From assembly GCF_011397635.1 (NCBI RefSeq), contig NC_064767.1:21564537-21628536 (forward strand): a stretch of DNA of 64,000 nt, given 5' to 3'. Source of the DNA: Epinephelus fuscoguttatus (taxonomy: Eukaryota; Chordata; Actinopteri; Perciformes; Serranidae). A program made the translations under genes and the position numbers. Of the stretch, positions 20,958-31,600 are shown piece after piece. The notes beneath the pieces are model-generated. The model saw only the letters and a list, made by a program, of their open reading frames with translations. It was not told the DNA's origin and searched no databases. The first letter of the stretch is position 1, and each line of letters opens with the position of its first letter.

Positions 20958-21455
20958 ACACACCCACCCACTTACTGTAAATGAGTCACAGTTGCCAAGG
21001 TATTTGTTTGTTGTTTTGCCAAGAACTGAGGAAAACAATCCCTTGCTCTCTGTAGATATGTTCTGCGTCCACTGCCTGTGTGTTCATGCTTCTGTCATTT
21101 TCATCGTGTTTAAGGTTATTTATTCTGCCATGAACAAGTTATTAGAGGCACTTATGATTAGCACATTATAACGCCACTGTGCACTTATGCACACTTATGC
21201 ACAAGAGACACATATGTGTCTTGTATGAATTGTAATGGGATTATTACGCCTTAATTTTTGTAATATATTTTTGAATACTCATTTATGACCTGTTCCCTAT
21301 TTATAGTAATACTGTATATGTTTTTTAAAATTTGCAGCTGATCAATTTTTAAAAATGCAGATACTGTCCACTGTTGCCTTTACTACTGTTAGTGTCATAC
21401 CTTGAAACATGAAATACTGTGTGTCTCCCTTTATATAGATTATTTTTTGGGAGAA

Positions 21456-21461
21456 AATAAA
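21456..21461 (+). terminator. hps1 poly(A) signal
   Basis: AATAAA lies 499 bp downstream of the hps1 stop codon, within AT-rich sequence. It is the first canonical signal after the stop and gives a 3' UTR of roughly 0.5 kb. Confidence 0.75.
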
Positions 21462-21485
21462 TATCCATAGATGTACATTCACTTG

Positions 21486-21491
21486 TTTATT
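21486..21491 (-). terminator. Poly(A) signal of the minus-strand sialyltransferase gene
   Basis: TTTATT on the plus strand reads AATAAA on the minus strand, 380 bp beyond the sialyltransferase stop codon at 21871. It faces the hps1 signal only 24 bp away, so the two mRNAs would end at or across the same spot. Confidence 0.6.
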
Positions 21492-21870
21492 GAGTCATTG
21501 TAAAAGGAACTACTTGAACCACTGACCACTGCAATTTACAAAACCCACCCGACCTCTGAGCGTGCTCCCATGTGTGATTACACAATTATCCATCCATACG
21601 ACACACGATTACTACACTCGTAACAGAAGTTCATTGAATTTAAACAAGATGTGTTCTTAGGTTAGTCTCAGCAATCCTGAGCGTGTCTAACCTTTAATTT
21701 GCTCGCTCGTCAGTCAGCCCCAGCGACTGTGAGCATTTTAAAGGTCAGTCCACACTGTGTGGGATTTCTCCAGCAGGGCACAGCTATGGAGGGCTCCACA
21801 CTGGCTCACAGTGAGGAGGAGGAGTGCATGTAGAGTTCAGTACGTTATCATTATCCTCTGCACCGCTGAC

Positions 21871-24800
21871 TCACAGAGCCCCTGTGAGGTCGGTCACAGC
21901 TCCTGCAGCCACCAGGTCCCTCAAGAAGAGTTTCTCAGCGCTGACGTCATGCACCACCTGGATAATGAGGGTAAAGATGAGCCACGAATATATCAAAGCA
22001 TAAGGGTTGTGTGTCTTAAAGGGACAGTTCACCCCTAAATCAAAAATTATGAATTACCTGTAGTGCTTTTTGTCAGTCTAGATTGTTTTGGTGTGAGTTG
22101 CTGAATGTTGGAGATATCAGCCGTAGTGATGTCTGCCTTCTCTCCAGTATAATGAAACAAGATGTCACTCAGCTTGTGGTGCTTAAAACGCCCAAAAATA
22201 CATTTGATAAACTCAACATCAGCGTCTCTTTCCGGAAATCATGACCTGGTTACTCAAGATAATCCACAGACCTTGTTGTGAGCAGTTTCAGGTAGGAACT
22301 GTTTTCCTTCTACTGAACTACACCTGCCACACGTATCACTGTGCAGAAGGAAGTGTACATCTACTCATGGACGAGAGGCTCATGCTCCTGACAGTGCGAT
22401 ATGGAAATATTAATGGCGTCCTCCTCGGTGAGCTGTAACGTTAGCTAGCTCAGTGGTGCTAAGTGAGCTAGCAGTAGATGCACGCTTCCTTCTTGCGGTG
22501 ATACATTTGGCAGGTGTAGTTTGGTAGAAAGAAAATAGTTCCTACATGAATCTGCTCAAAACAAGGTCTGAATTATCTGAGATTGAGTTTTTCAAATATG
22601 TTTTTTTGACACTGAGCACCACAAGCCAAGTGCCATATATTATATTTGAAAGAAAACAGACATCTCCAACTCTCGACAGCTCACACCAAAACAATCTAAC
22701 TGATAAACAGAACTACAGGTAAGAGGAATGATATATATTTTTGATTTTGTGGTGACCTGTCCCTTTAAAAATATATACATCACTGTCTGGTAATCCAAAC
22801 TTACTTGAGCCTTCATTGCACCCATGCGTATGCTCTCGTAGTAGTGCAGCCTGGCCTCTGGGTGCTGCATGTTGTACCCAAACCCTGCCAGGCTCACCTG
22901 GTCACACAGCTGCAAAGCCATCACCACTGCACTGGCACCTAGTGTCGGCACCATCTGTATGAGGAGAGAAAATGCCAGTATAAGCATTAAATATGACACA
23001 ATATTTTCTGTAAGAAACGCCCATTATAAAGGGCAGTGTGTATAGACTGAATGAGCATGTCATGAACTCAAGGCTGAGTGTGCTCATCTTTCACTCCCTT
23101 AATCCCTAGGCCCATAGCAAAGTCAATATATGTCTGAGCCAGGCATGTCCATATATTGTTCAGGACAGGTTAGGCCAAACAGAGGGACAATTATTTTAGG
23201 AGTCCTCTTTTGTCTGTTTGCAGTATTGTATGAAAGCTTACAATGAAGCATGAGCAAAGCATGTCAGAACTCACGTTTCCCTGTTTCAGAGCATATTTCT
23301 GCAGGACCTGTCCCGTCTTGTGAATAATCTCTGGGTGCAGGATCCGGAAGTTCTCTGGTCTCAGGGGAATATCATCCACCACCTCCCTCCAGAACCATAT
23401 TTTGGACCAGAAGCTCTATTAAAAAAAACACAACACAGGAGATGTAGAGCGTGTAGTGTGAGGCAGCGAGCGTGATGATGCGATAGTGGTGTTGCTGCAT
23501 GAGTTGCTGTGACACTCATGGCTTATGTAAGACACCATTTCTGTGTGTAACCGTTCCTGTGATGTAGGCTTACCAGAGGCTGCTTGGTGATGACAGAAGT
23601 CAGCCAGTCCAGGTCCAGGCTCTTAAAGACCACCAGAGCAACCATGGCGGTCTTTTGGTACTCGTTTGCAGAGCGAGGTGCTCCCTCTGGGTAAATCAGG
23701 CGGATGGTGGTGCGAGAACCAGCGTCTTTCTCGAAGCCGGGCACTGGAGCATTATTCAGCCTGGTAACAGAGATGAAAATGTATCTATGAAATTAATTGT
23801 GCTTTCTGTGCTTTCTTCAAGCCTTTTAAAGGGACAGTTCACACCAAAATCAGGAATACATATTCTCCTCTTACCTGTAGTGCTATTTATCAATCATGTC
23901 ATGGCGCTGGAGGAAGTGTACAACTACTGCTAGCTCACCTCGCACCACTGAGCTTGCTAACATTTCAGCTCAGCCGAAGAGGATGCCATTAATGTGTGCA
24001 TCTTACATTGTCACGACCATGAGTCTCCTGTCCATGAGCACATTCTTCCCTCTGTGTGGCGATACATTTAACTGGTGTAGCTCAGTGGAAAGAAAATAGT
24101 TCCTACATCAAACCTCCCACAACAAAATCAGTGGATTATCTTGAGTAACCAGGTCATGGCCAGTATAGTGGTGTTGAGCACCACATGTTGAGTGCCATCT
24201 AGTTCCACTGTATTTAAGAGAAGACATCTCTTTGGCTGATACCTCCAACATCCGGCAGCTCACACCAAAACAATCTAGACTGATAAGCACAACAGGTAAG
24301 AGGTAATTTAATTTGGAGTGAACTGTCCCTTTAACCTCATTCAGTTTTTGGCTGCTGAGGAAAAAGTCCATCACAATAGGTTAAAAATAGCCTCTGTAAT
24401 CTACCACAGTAGTAAGATATCCATCCACTTGTGTCTGTCTAACACTGGTGCACATACCTGATAATGATGTCATACTGATCTATATGGGATCCAAGATGGC
24501 TCCCGTGAAGAACCCCTCCATTGCCCACCACCACGCATCGCCTGCAGCTGCCCTCGCTCCTCAGTGATGAAGGCAGGCCAGGCTGAGGCAGAGATGCGAG
24601 AGCATGGGCCAGATGCTCTTCGCTGCCCTGGAGCCCGAGAGGAGGCGACAGATCCCAGGGCACAGGCCTGACCCCCTGCACAAACACAGGGATGTCTAGA
24701 AGGCCTGCAGAACAAGACAAGGGCTTAAGGTGGTTCAGACACCAGCGAGGCTGACAGGGGCCTGACAGCAGGAAAGCTGAGCGATTCAGTGAGACCTAAA

Positions 24801-25238
24801 GAGAGGGACAAACATAGAAATAAGTTTGGTATGAGTGAAGACATGCTCCAAAATGATTGCTAAGCTGTGTATTTGTACCAGATCTTTAGGATGTAGGTTG
24901 TCATCACTGAGAGTTGCCGCTCTATTCGAAGGGAGATACGCAGGAATCAGAATAGCTGAGTAGCATCCGATCAGCAGCACCAGACTGAAGGCAAGGTTCT
25001 CACTCCTGCACAGCAAAGAAAGAATCCAAGAGCTTTATAGCATTAAATAACAGGTCCACAAAATAAATACAGCGCCTGCAGAAATGCACCTGCTGAGGAA
25101 AAATTCCCTGGAGTCAGTCTTGGTGATCACTCGCTGTCTGTGAAAGACAGGCGTTGGCGTAGCAGCCTCCGCAGCCTCAGGCAGCAGTGGGGAGCCATCG
25201 TCTGGGTCCTCCACGCTCAAGTGATTCAGTGTCACCAT
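21871..25238 (-). CDS. ST3Gal III/V-type beta-galactoside alpha-2,3-sialyltransferase, 7 coding exons
   Basis: A Golgi type II membrane enzyme of family GT29, expected to move sialic acid from CMP-Neu5Ac onto terminal galactose. Exons, high to low: 25238-25090, 25005-24879, 24795-24458, 23760-23574, 23415-23275, 22954-22805, 21957-21871; they join in frame to 392 aa. A cytoplasmic tail precedes a membrane segment at about residues 54-72. Sialylmotif L is at about 174-220 (CRRCVVVGNGGVLHG), motif S at about 317-341 (VPTLGASAVVMALQLCDQVS), motif III HYYE at 351-354, and motif VS H-x4-E at 367-372. WFWREVVDDIPLRPENFRIL and VSLAGFGY are closest to ST3GAL5 (GM3 synthase), but the L motif keeps Asp (EKDAG) where mammalian GM3 synthases carry His. 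A fish-retained relative such as st3gal7 is therefore possible, so no symbol is given. A 5' non-coding exon lies upstream of the acceptor at 25256. Confidence 0.92.
22016..22768. mobile_element. Palindromic MITE, TTAAAGGGACAG family, copy 1
   Basis: The 753-bp element starts TTAAAGGGACAGTTCACCCC and ends CCTGTCCCTTTAA. The two halves are largely inverted copies: TAGATTGTTTTGGTGTGAGT near the left end and CTCACACCAAAACAATCTA near the right. It lies in the last intron of the sialyltransferase gene. No transposase is encoded. TTAA stands at both boundaries. Confidence 0.8.
23826..24334. mobile_element. Palindromic MITE, TTAAAGGGACAG family, copy 2
   Basis: The 509-bp element starts TTAAAGGGACAGTTCACACC and ends GTGAACTGTCCCTTTAA, again with TTAA at both edges. 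It shares the inner blocks GAAAGAAAATAGTTCCTACA and CACACCAAAACAATCTAGAC with copy 1 but lacks about 240 bp of the left arm. It lies between sialyltransferase exons 3 and 4. Confidence 0.8.
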
Positions 25239-25665
25239 GGCACCTGTACTTCCACCTGAAACACACACACATTATGAAACTCACAGTAGTGATTATAATC
25301 AAATTCATTATGCAACAAAAATGTAATGAACCACTTTCTTGACAACAGCATGAAAGCATTCACAGAGCTTAAGAGTATCATGTTGCCACACGTCAACAGA
25401 AACTATTTTTAAACTGTGTCTACACACTTAAGCATTAAATGTACCATCAGTTTGAATAATATGAACAAGCTAACTCACAGCCTGGTAGAGACGTAAGCTG
25501 ATGTTTAACTGACACTTCACTTGTGCTCCATGCTTGAGGGCAAAGCGATGTTGTGTGCAGGTAAAATGGCTGATGCCTCTTCCTACTCAACTGAACTCTG
25601 CCCCTTCCCTCAACATCTGTTAACCATTAACACTCAGTCACACCCTGGCGAGAATGTAAATAAGG

Positions 25666-25667
<2 letters not shown>

Positions 25668-25727
<60 letters not shown>
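25668..25727. repeat. (TG)n microsatellite
   Basis: About 29 uninterrupted TG units. Open frames through it on both strands are repeat artefacts. Confidence 0.97.
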
Positions 25728-25728
<1 letters not shown>

Positions 25729-25852
25729 ACAAGTTGTCCCATCCAGTAAAAATCTCTATGTAAATGTCAGCAAGCAGAAGGGGAAGTGTCCAGGAAACAC
25801 ATGCAGTGTGAGAAAAAAACACGATAAAGAAACACTGGGTGAAACCTTAAAG

Positions 25853-27956
25853 CAGGGGTGTCAGTTTAGTTTATGGGTCACGTACAGCCTGGTTTGATTT
25901 AAGGTGGGTCAGACCAGGTGCTTTCTTTTAGTGTAAAGATGTACACTCCTTCATCCATTTACAAAACAGATTATGAACAGTGTGAAATATCTTAAGTCAC
26001 TCTGCTACTCACTGTTTTCACATGTGCACCACATCAAACTAAAGTGGAAGCTATTGAGGAAGCAGGTTAAATTATCCACTGCCCTACAAACCAATTAAAA
26101 CACAAGAGTTATGGCAGTGCCTTAGCAACAGGATTCCACCAATATTGTTTTAACTAGTCCATACCCATTGGTAGCTTTGTCACCTTCTACCTATGCCAAT
26201 CCTCAATGCCTATGTGCAGTTTCACATAGATTGACCACGTCACTGAGTAGAAAAACGTGGGACAGACAGAATGACTGACTGACAGTTTCCGTGATTATGT
26301 ACAGCAAACCATACCATGACTTAGTCATACCAAAAATTAGAGAAAAAAACAAAACATTCGGCCACAGGGGGAGCCACAGTGATCGGTCACATTTTAGCCA
26401 TTTTTAAGCATTTTTCTGTCGTTATAGCGCCACCCAGTTGCCACTTAGAGTTAAATTTCTCCAGTCACCTTGAGGCGTCCTGTTCTACATATCTACCAAG
26501 TTTAGTAAAAATTGATATTGCGGTTAGGCCTAGATAAGAAATTAGCTCTCTAGCGCCCCCATTTTGTTTGATGGGGTCAATAATGGAGGGCTCCCCTCAG
26601 ATTATGTGTGGTCATATGCCTACAAAGTTGTGATGTATGTGATGAGCCACGCCCTCTGCAATATTCATTGCCTTGTAGAAGCTCAGTTTTAGTAAGTTTT
26701 CCAACTTTTGCCAAGAGAGAACTTTAGATATTGGTCCCTAGATTATGTTCACTGAGTTTCATGCAGATCGGTCAAACTTCCTAGGAAGAGATTTTTTCTT
26801 GTTTTTCAAAAAGTTAAAAATGGCGGGAAATCTACATAACTGGAAGTTATGGGTTCTTGAGGCAAATTTGTTCCTCATGAGGAGAGGCATCTCTGTGCAA
26901 AGTTTCATGTCTCTACATACGGGGCATGAGATATGCCCATTCAAAGTTTGCAATTTCAATTGGTTGCTATAGCGCCCCCCTTTGGCCAATTGATGTAATA
27001 TTGCTTCATTCGCCTCCTCCCATGACCCTCTACCACTGTGCCAAATTTCACATGAATTGACCAAGTCAGTGAGGAGAAAAACGTGGAACAGAGACACAGA
27101 CACACCCACAGACAGAGTTTTCGTCATTATATAGTAAGATAGTGCGATATAGAAATTTGATACAGATTCTCTTGTACTGAAGCTTCTGATTGACAAAACT
27201 TTGCAGAATGTTTAATATCTTTAAATATGACCACAATAAATATTCATTGTTTTTTTTCCAGAATTCTGAAGAACCTCTAAAGCAGCATTTTCAGTCTGCT
27301 CTCATTTCCCACGTCATCAAATACCAGTGCTTTGTCACAGCCCTTGTTGTCTCACAGCAACACACAGGGCGCCCATTATCATCTCTATGTGACGCACAGC
27401 TGACACACATTGTAATATATGGTTAGTGTGGTGGTGAAACAGTTGTGGTGAGGTTTTGGCAGCAAAACTACTTGAGGTCTAGAAAAAATGATCGTGTTTT
27501 TGGGTTAAAAGAAGTGTGTTTGTTGTGCAATAATAATGTAAAGTGAGGTAATGATGTCAGCACATGACAATTATGTAACATTATGTTTTGTTTGATTCAT
27601 CCTCCACCTCCCCTCCCTCTCAACCTGTGCAGACTTTCTTGGTCTTTACACATCAGTTGCTCTCAGTGGGTTTACATTGGAGTTCGTTAAAAGCCTGCTG
27701 CATCTCTTAAACATGTTAAGGATGCCTTTGGTGTCGATATCATACGCCAAGGGGTGTGACAAAGCGTCAGTATTTGACGCCCTGGGGATGAGAATGCTAC
27801 TCACTGTTAAACATACTACTGAAATCTGGCACCTCTTAACCTTCACAAGTTTGTCACTATTAGGTGTGCAAAGTCAAATACAAGTCATCCAGTGGGTCAG
27901 ATTGGACCCTGTGGTGCGCCGGTTCTGGCACATGCACTGTATGCTTGACACCCTTG
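25853..27956. mobile_element. hAT-like element remnant, 2.1 kb, with flanking 8-bp near-duplication
   Basis: The left end reads CAGGGGTGTCAG and the right end TGACACCCTTG, matching the CAGGGGTGTCA-type ends of hAT/Charlie elements. The flanks are CCTTAAAG (25845-25852) and CCTCAAAG (27957-27964), seven of eight identical, fitting a decayed 8-bp target duplication. Repeat-derived sequence (about 26215-27135) fills much of the middle, and no transposase domain is recognised. Confidence 0.6.
26215..27135. repeat. Dispersed repeat with 'tatagcgccccc' motifs and a recurring block
   Basis: The phrase ATTGACCACGTCACTGAGTA plus AAAAACGTGGGACAGA (about 26230-26268) recurs as ATTGACCAAGTCAGTGAGGA plus AAAAACGTGGAACAGA (about 27055-27093). 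TATAGCGCCACCC, TAGCGCCCCC and TATAGCGCCCCCC appear in between. I recognise this pattern as a common fish repeat of uncertain class. The right end reads TATATAGTAAGAT. No protein is encoded. Confidence 0.5.
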
Positions 27957-28304
27957 CCTCAAAGCTTAGATGCACCAAAACAAAAACACTGCATGTATGT
28001 GTGTTCAGTTTGATACACCTATAAAATGGATGGAAAAAATACCAAAGTAAAGGTCTGGACCGTGATTGATTGTTTGGTGTGCAATCAGATATTTACGAGG
28101 TATCACTTGGCAGTAATGAAAACTTTATAAATAACATAATCCCCCAAAACGGTGTGTTTATGGGGGTTGCACTCCTGTAAAAGAGGAGCACGGACAGTTG
28201 CAGCAACGGGAGTGAGTAAAACCAGGAGCTTGTGGAATGAATGTCCCCTCAGCTCATGACCCAGGGCATGACATGCCTGAAGGGTTGGATGTACTTGTAT
28301 ATGA

Positions 28305-28370
<66 letters not shown>
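28305..28370. repeat. (TG)n microsatellite upstream of ankrd2
   Basis: Thirty-three uninterrupted TG units, about 200 bp upstream of the likely ankrd2 TATA box. Frames reading through it are artefacts. Confidence 0.97.
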
Positions 28371-28372
<2 letters not shown>

Positions 28373-28456
28373 CACAGAGGAAAAGAGGGAGGGAGATTGT
28401 AATGCTGGGGAATACACACAAACATACATGCATACACACACTCCAAAGTGCACACA

Positions 28457-28545
28457 CACCTGTTTGATGGGGTGACACAATGTCCCACCATGAACCCGGC
28501 ATTCCAGCGAGCGAGCCACTGGGCTTGCAGCGCTTCTGTATAAAG
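28457..28545 (+). promoter_or_regulatory. Probable ankrd2 core promoter (E-box, MCAT, TATA)
   Basis: TATAAAG at 28539-28545 lies 138 bp upstream of the ankrd2 ATG, placing transcription start near 28570. A CACCTG E-box at 28457-28462 and a CATTCCA MCAT/TEAD site at 28500-28506 lie just upstream. Both site types drive striated-muscle genes, which suits ankrd2. Function is inferred from motif and position only. Confidence 0.55.
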
Positions 28546-28649
28546 TGACACACAGCTCGTCAGATTTTACTCCAGATTATGAGTTAGAAAGCTTCAGCTG
28601 TTCAAAATTACTTTATTGGCTGTTTTATCTTTTGCTGTATCAAACAGAG

Positions 28650-28667
28650 ATGGAGGAGGGGGTGTAG
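28650..28667 (+). CDS. Five-codon upstream ORF in the ankrd2 leader
   Basis: ATG GAG GAG GGG GTG TAG ends 15 bp before the main ATG. A short uORF this close to the start could reduce main-frame translation. It could also be removed if CAAACAG at 28641-28647 serves as a splice acceptor from an upstream exon. Confidence 0.3.
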   Translation: MEEGV

Positions 28668-28682
28668 TGGGCAGCCAGTGTG

Positions 28683-31600
28683 ATGGACCGTACAACAGGA
28701 CTAGAAAAGAAAGCTCAGGTAGGTGTGAGAGAAATACTAATGTTGCTCCTTGAAATGATCATTAGTAACTCACCACTTGGGGGATTCTGTTTCTTAAAAA
28801 TAATTCATGTTACTAATACTGCTGTATCACAATTTTCAAAGCCCTGATTTGTGGACATATGAACAGCTATTATATGTAAAGACTGATGTATTAATGAGCT
28901 GCGATATCCTAGAAAATATGTCAGCGCTGACGTTAAGCCCCGAACAAGAGTATAAAATGTCTGTCAGCCTGCTTCAATGATCATTTGCAGACACATTGGA
29001 AAACACATACATACTTATAAATTATAGATAACTGTGTTACTAGATGAAATTGCTTGCAGCTGGATCATTTTCTTTTCCAGAGTTTTAGTAAAGCCTGTTT
29101 TAGTCAGGGGGTTTTATTCTTAATGTTTAATTAACTGATCATACCTTTACCATCCAAATGCATTTTAGAAAAGTAATCAAAACTGAATGTTTAATTTCCT
29201 GACACAATATAAATTGACTTCCATCCTTTATTTCTGAAAACCACTGTATTTCTTGCAACGTATTAAGAGTTATTTTAATTCCTTTTATGTGCACTAAACA
29301 ACATAATGAACTGTCAGCACAAGAGGTCATTAATGGCCAATGGATTAGAGAGGTTATGTGTCACATCCACCGAGAAAAAATTAGATATACTTTTAGGGGG
29401 TCCACCAGACAATTTTGATACCACCTGGCAGCCATTTATTTCATTAGTTTTTAAAAAATGTTATATTATTTTTAAAATATTGCTATCTGCATTTCACTTT
29501 TCTCTATCTGGCTTTTTTTTAAAAAATGTATTTTATTTTTCTTAATGTATGTATATGTGAAACTGAATGTATATGTTTATTTAAATTTAATTATTAATTC
29601 ATGTATTTATTTCTATGAATGTACGCTTACTGAATGGTGCAGTACTTGGGGGATGGGGGTATACAGGGATTTGATTTCATTATTCTGTGTTCAAGTTGTC
29701 CGTTTTTTAATATTCATTAAAAAAAAACTTATTAAGAGACCTTGTTAAAAAAAAGAGGTCATTATGATCAATATTTGGTGACATTAACTTCATGTATATT
29801 CTAATTACTCTAATTCCAATTATCTTCCCAGGTTAATTCAGTGAAAATGTGTTAAAAAATATATATGTTTTTGGCAATCAAAGGGCTTTTATTCAGACTA
29901 GACAAAAGAACCAACAAACACGAACCTCTCATCAATTAATGAATGAAATATTATTTTACTTTTTAAAAATAATTGGAACAAAACAAGCATGCAGGGCACA
30001 TAAAGGCTCACATGCACACAAAGACATGTTCCTTTGAATTCTGTATCAGTGATAAATAATGTAAAAACAACTGAACAGCATACGAGAGGCAATTTATTGT
30101 GAATACTACTTTTGTTATGGCCAAGCCCAGCTTGCACTATGCTGTGAATTTATTTTGACATTAACACCACCATTCCCAGCTCTCAACACCCTTAGCCTGC
30201 TTGGCACATCTGCTTTACAAGCCAATCGTATCTCTCTCATCTAGATTTTCTAGTAGCGTTTTCTACATTTCTATCTGCGTTTCTGTTGGTTTCCAGGCAG
30301 AGGAGCGAGTGAGGAGGATCTCCTCAGAGCTGCACTGTGAGATTTTGGACCTGAGTGGAGGAGAGAATATCACAGAGCTGTGCAAAAGGAAAAAGAAGAT
30401 CAAGAAAACATACTCGCCCAGGGTGTCTGTGGAAATCCCTGTGGTGAGCTACAAATTTCAGAAACCTTATCTTCATGTGCACAACAGAGATATGAAAATT
30501 GAATCTCTGTGTCCCTTCTGTCCCTTTGTGTTTGTGTGTGGAAAGACGGGGCCCATGGATACTGCAGAATTCATGAACGCAGCAAGTCAAGGCAAACTGA
30601 CTGTAATAGACAAGTATCTGGTTGATGGTGGGAACCCAAATGTCCATGATGAGGTATGCTCTCACTGTGTGGTAGGAACACAGACACATGTACAACATAC
30701 AGCAACATAAATATGATATATTTAAACCCTCCAGTTGAAGAGGACAGCGCTGCACCGGGCCTCTCTGGACGGACACACGGCAGTTGTCCAAACGCTTTTA
30801 GAAAAAGGAGCCGATATCAACTTTAAAGATCAAGTAAGACGTGCGGGCACATGGCTGTTTGTAAAGATGATGATGAGATTGGTTCAGATTATCTTCCCTC
30901 ACTAAAGCTCCAGCCTCCAGTGGCCTCAAGTGAGTGCTATTAATAGAACAGAGCCATGCTACTGTGTTTCAGCTGGGCTCCAGGGCCATACATTGGGCCT
31001 GCAGAGGGGGAAGCCTGGGAGTTGTCAAAGCCCTGCAGAGCCACGGGGCTGACCTGAATGTTAGAGATAAGGTAAATGTGCATTTTATTTGTGCATGAAT
31101 TTTTACCTGGACTCATATTGAACATACTTGAGGTCTAATGCTGATGTACAGTTGGTGCTTTATGTGTTGGTCACAGTCACAGTGCATGTCAATGTCCACA
31201 TTACAGCTGTACAGCACTCCTCTGCATGTGGCCACTAGAACGGGCCACACAGCCATCGTGGAGTACCTCCTGTCCTGTGGTGCCAAAATCAACTCCAGGG
31301 ACAGGGTAGGCAGCAGCTCAACACAGTGTTTCACTTCAGTGTTTCATCATCACTATAATTCCCTTCTGCCATTGATTCATTTTTCTCTTCCCTCAGGAAG
31401 GGGACACAGCCCTGCATGATGCCGTGCGTCTCAACAGATACAAGATAGTGAAGCTGCTCATAGCTGCAGGGGCTGACACGAAAATAAAAAATCATGTGAG
31501 TTTTTACACCTGTTGTGCATGTCCGGTTTTACTTGAACATAATTTAACAGGAATAGTTTGACATTTTGGGGAATACACTTATTATACATAACGATACCAC

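Noticed and set aside
22640-22999. Extra residues before MVPTLGASAV in a long minus-strand frame
   Set aside because: The splice acceptor CATACAG directly precedes ATG GTG CCG, so the upstream part is intron.
25670-25897. Open frames of alternating Cys-Val or His-Thr on both strands (also at 28237-28553)
   Set aside because: They are translations of (TG)n microsatellites and not genes.
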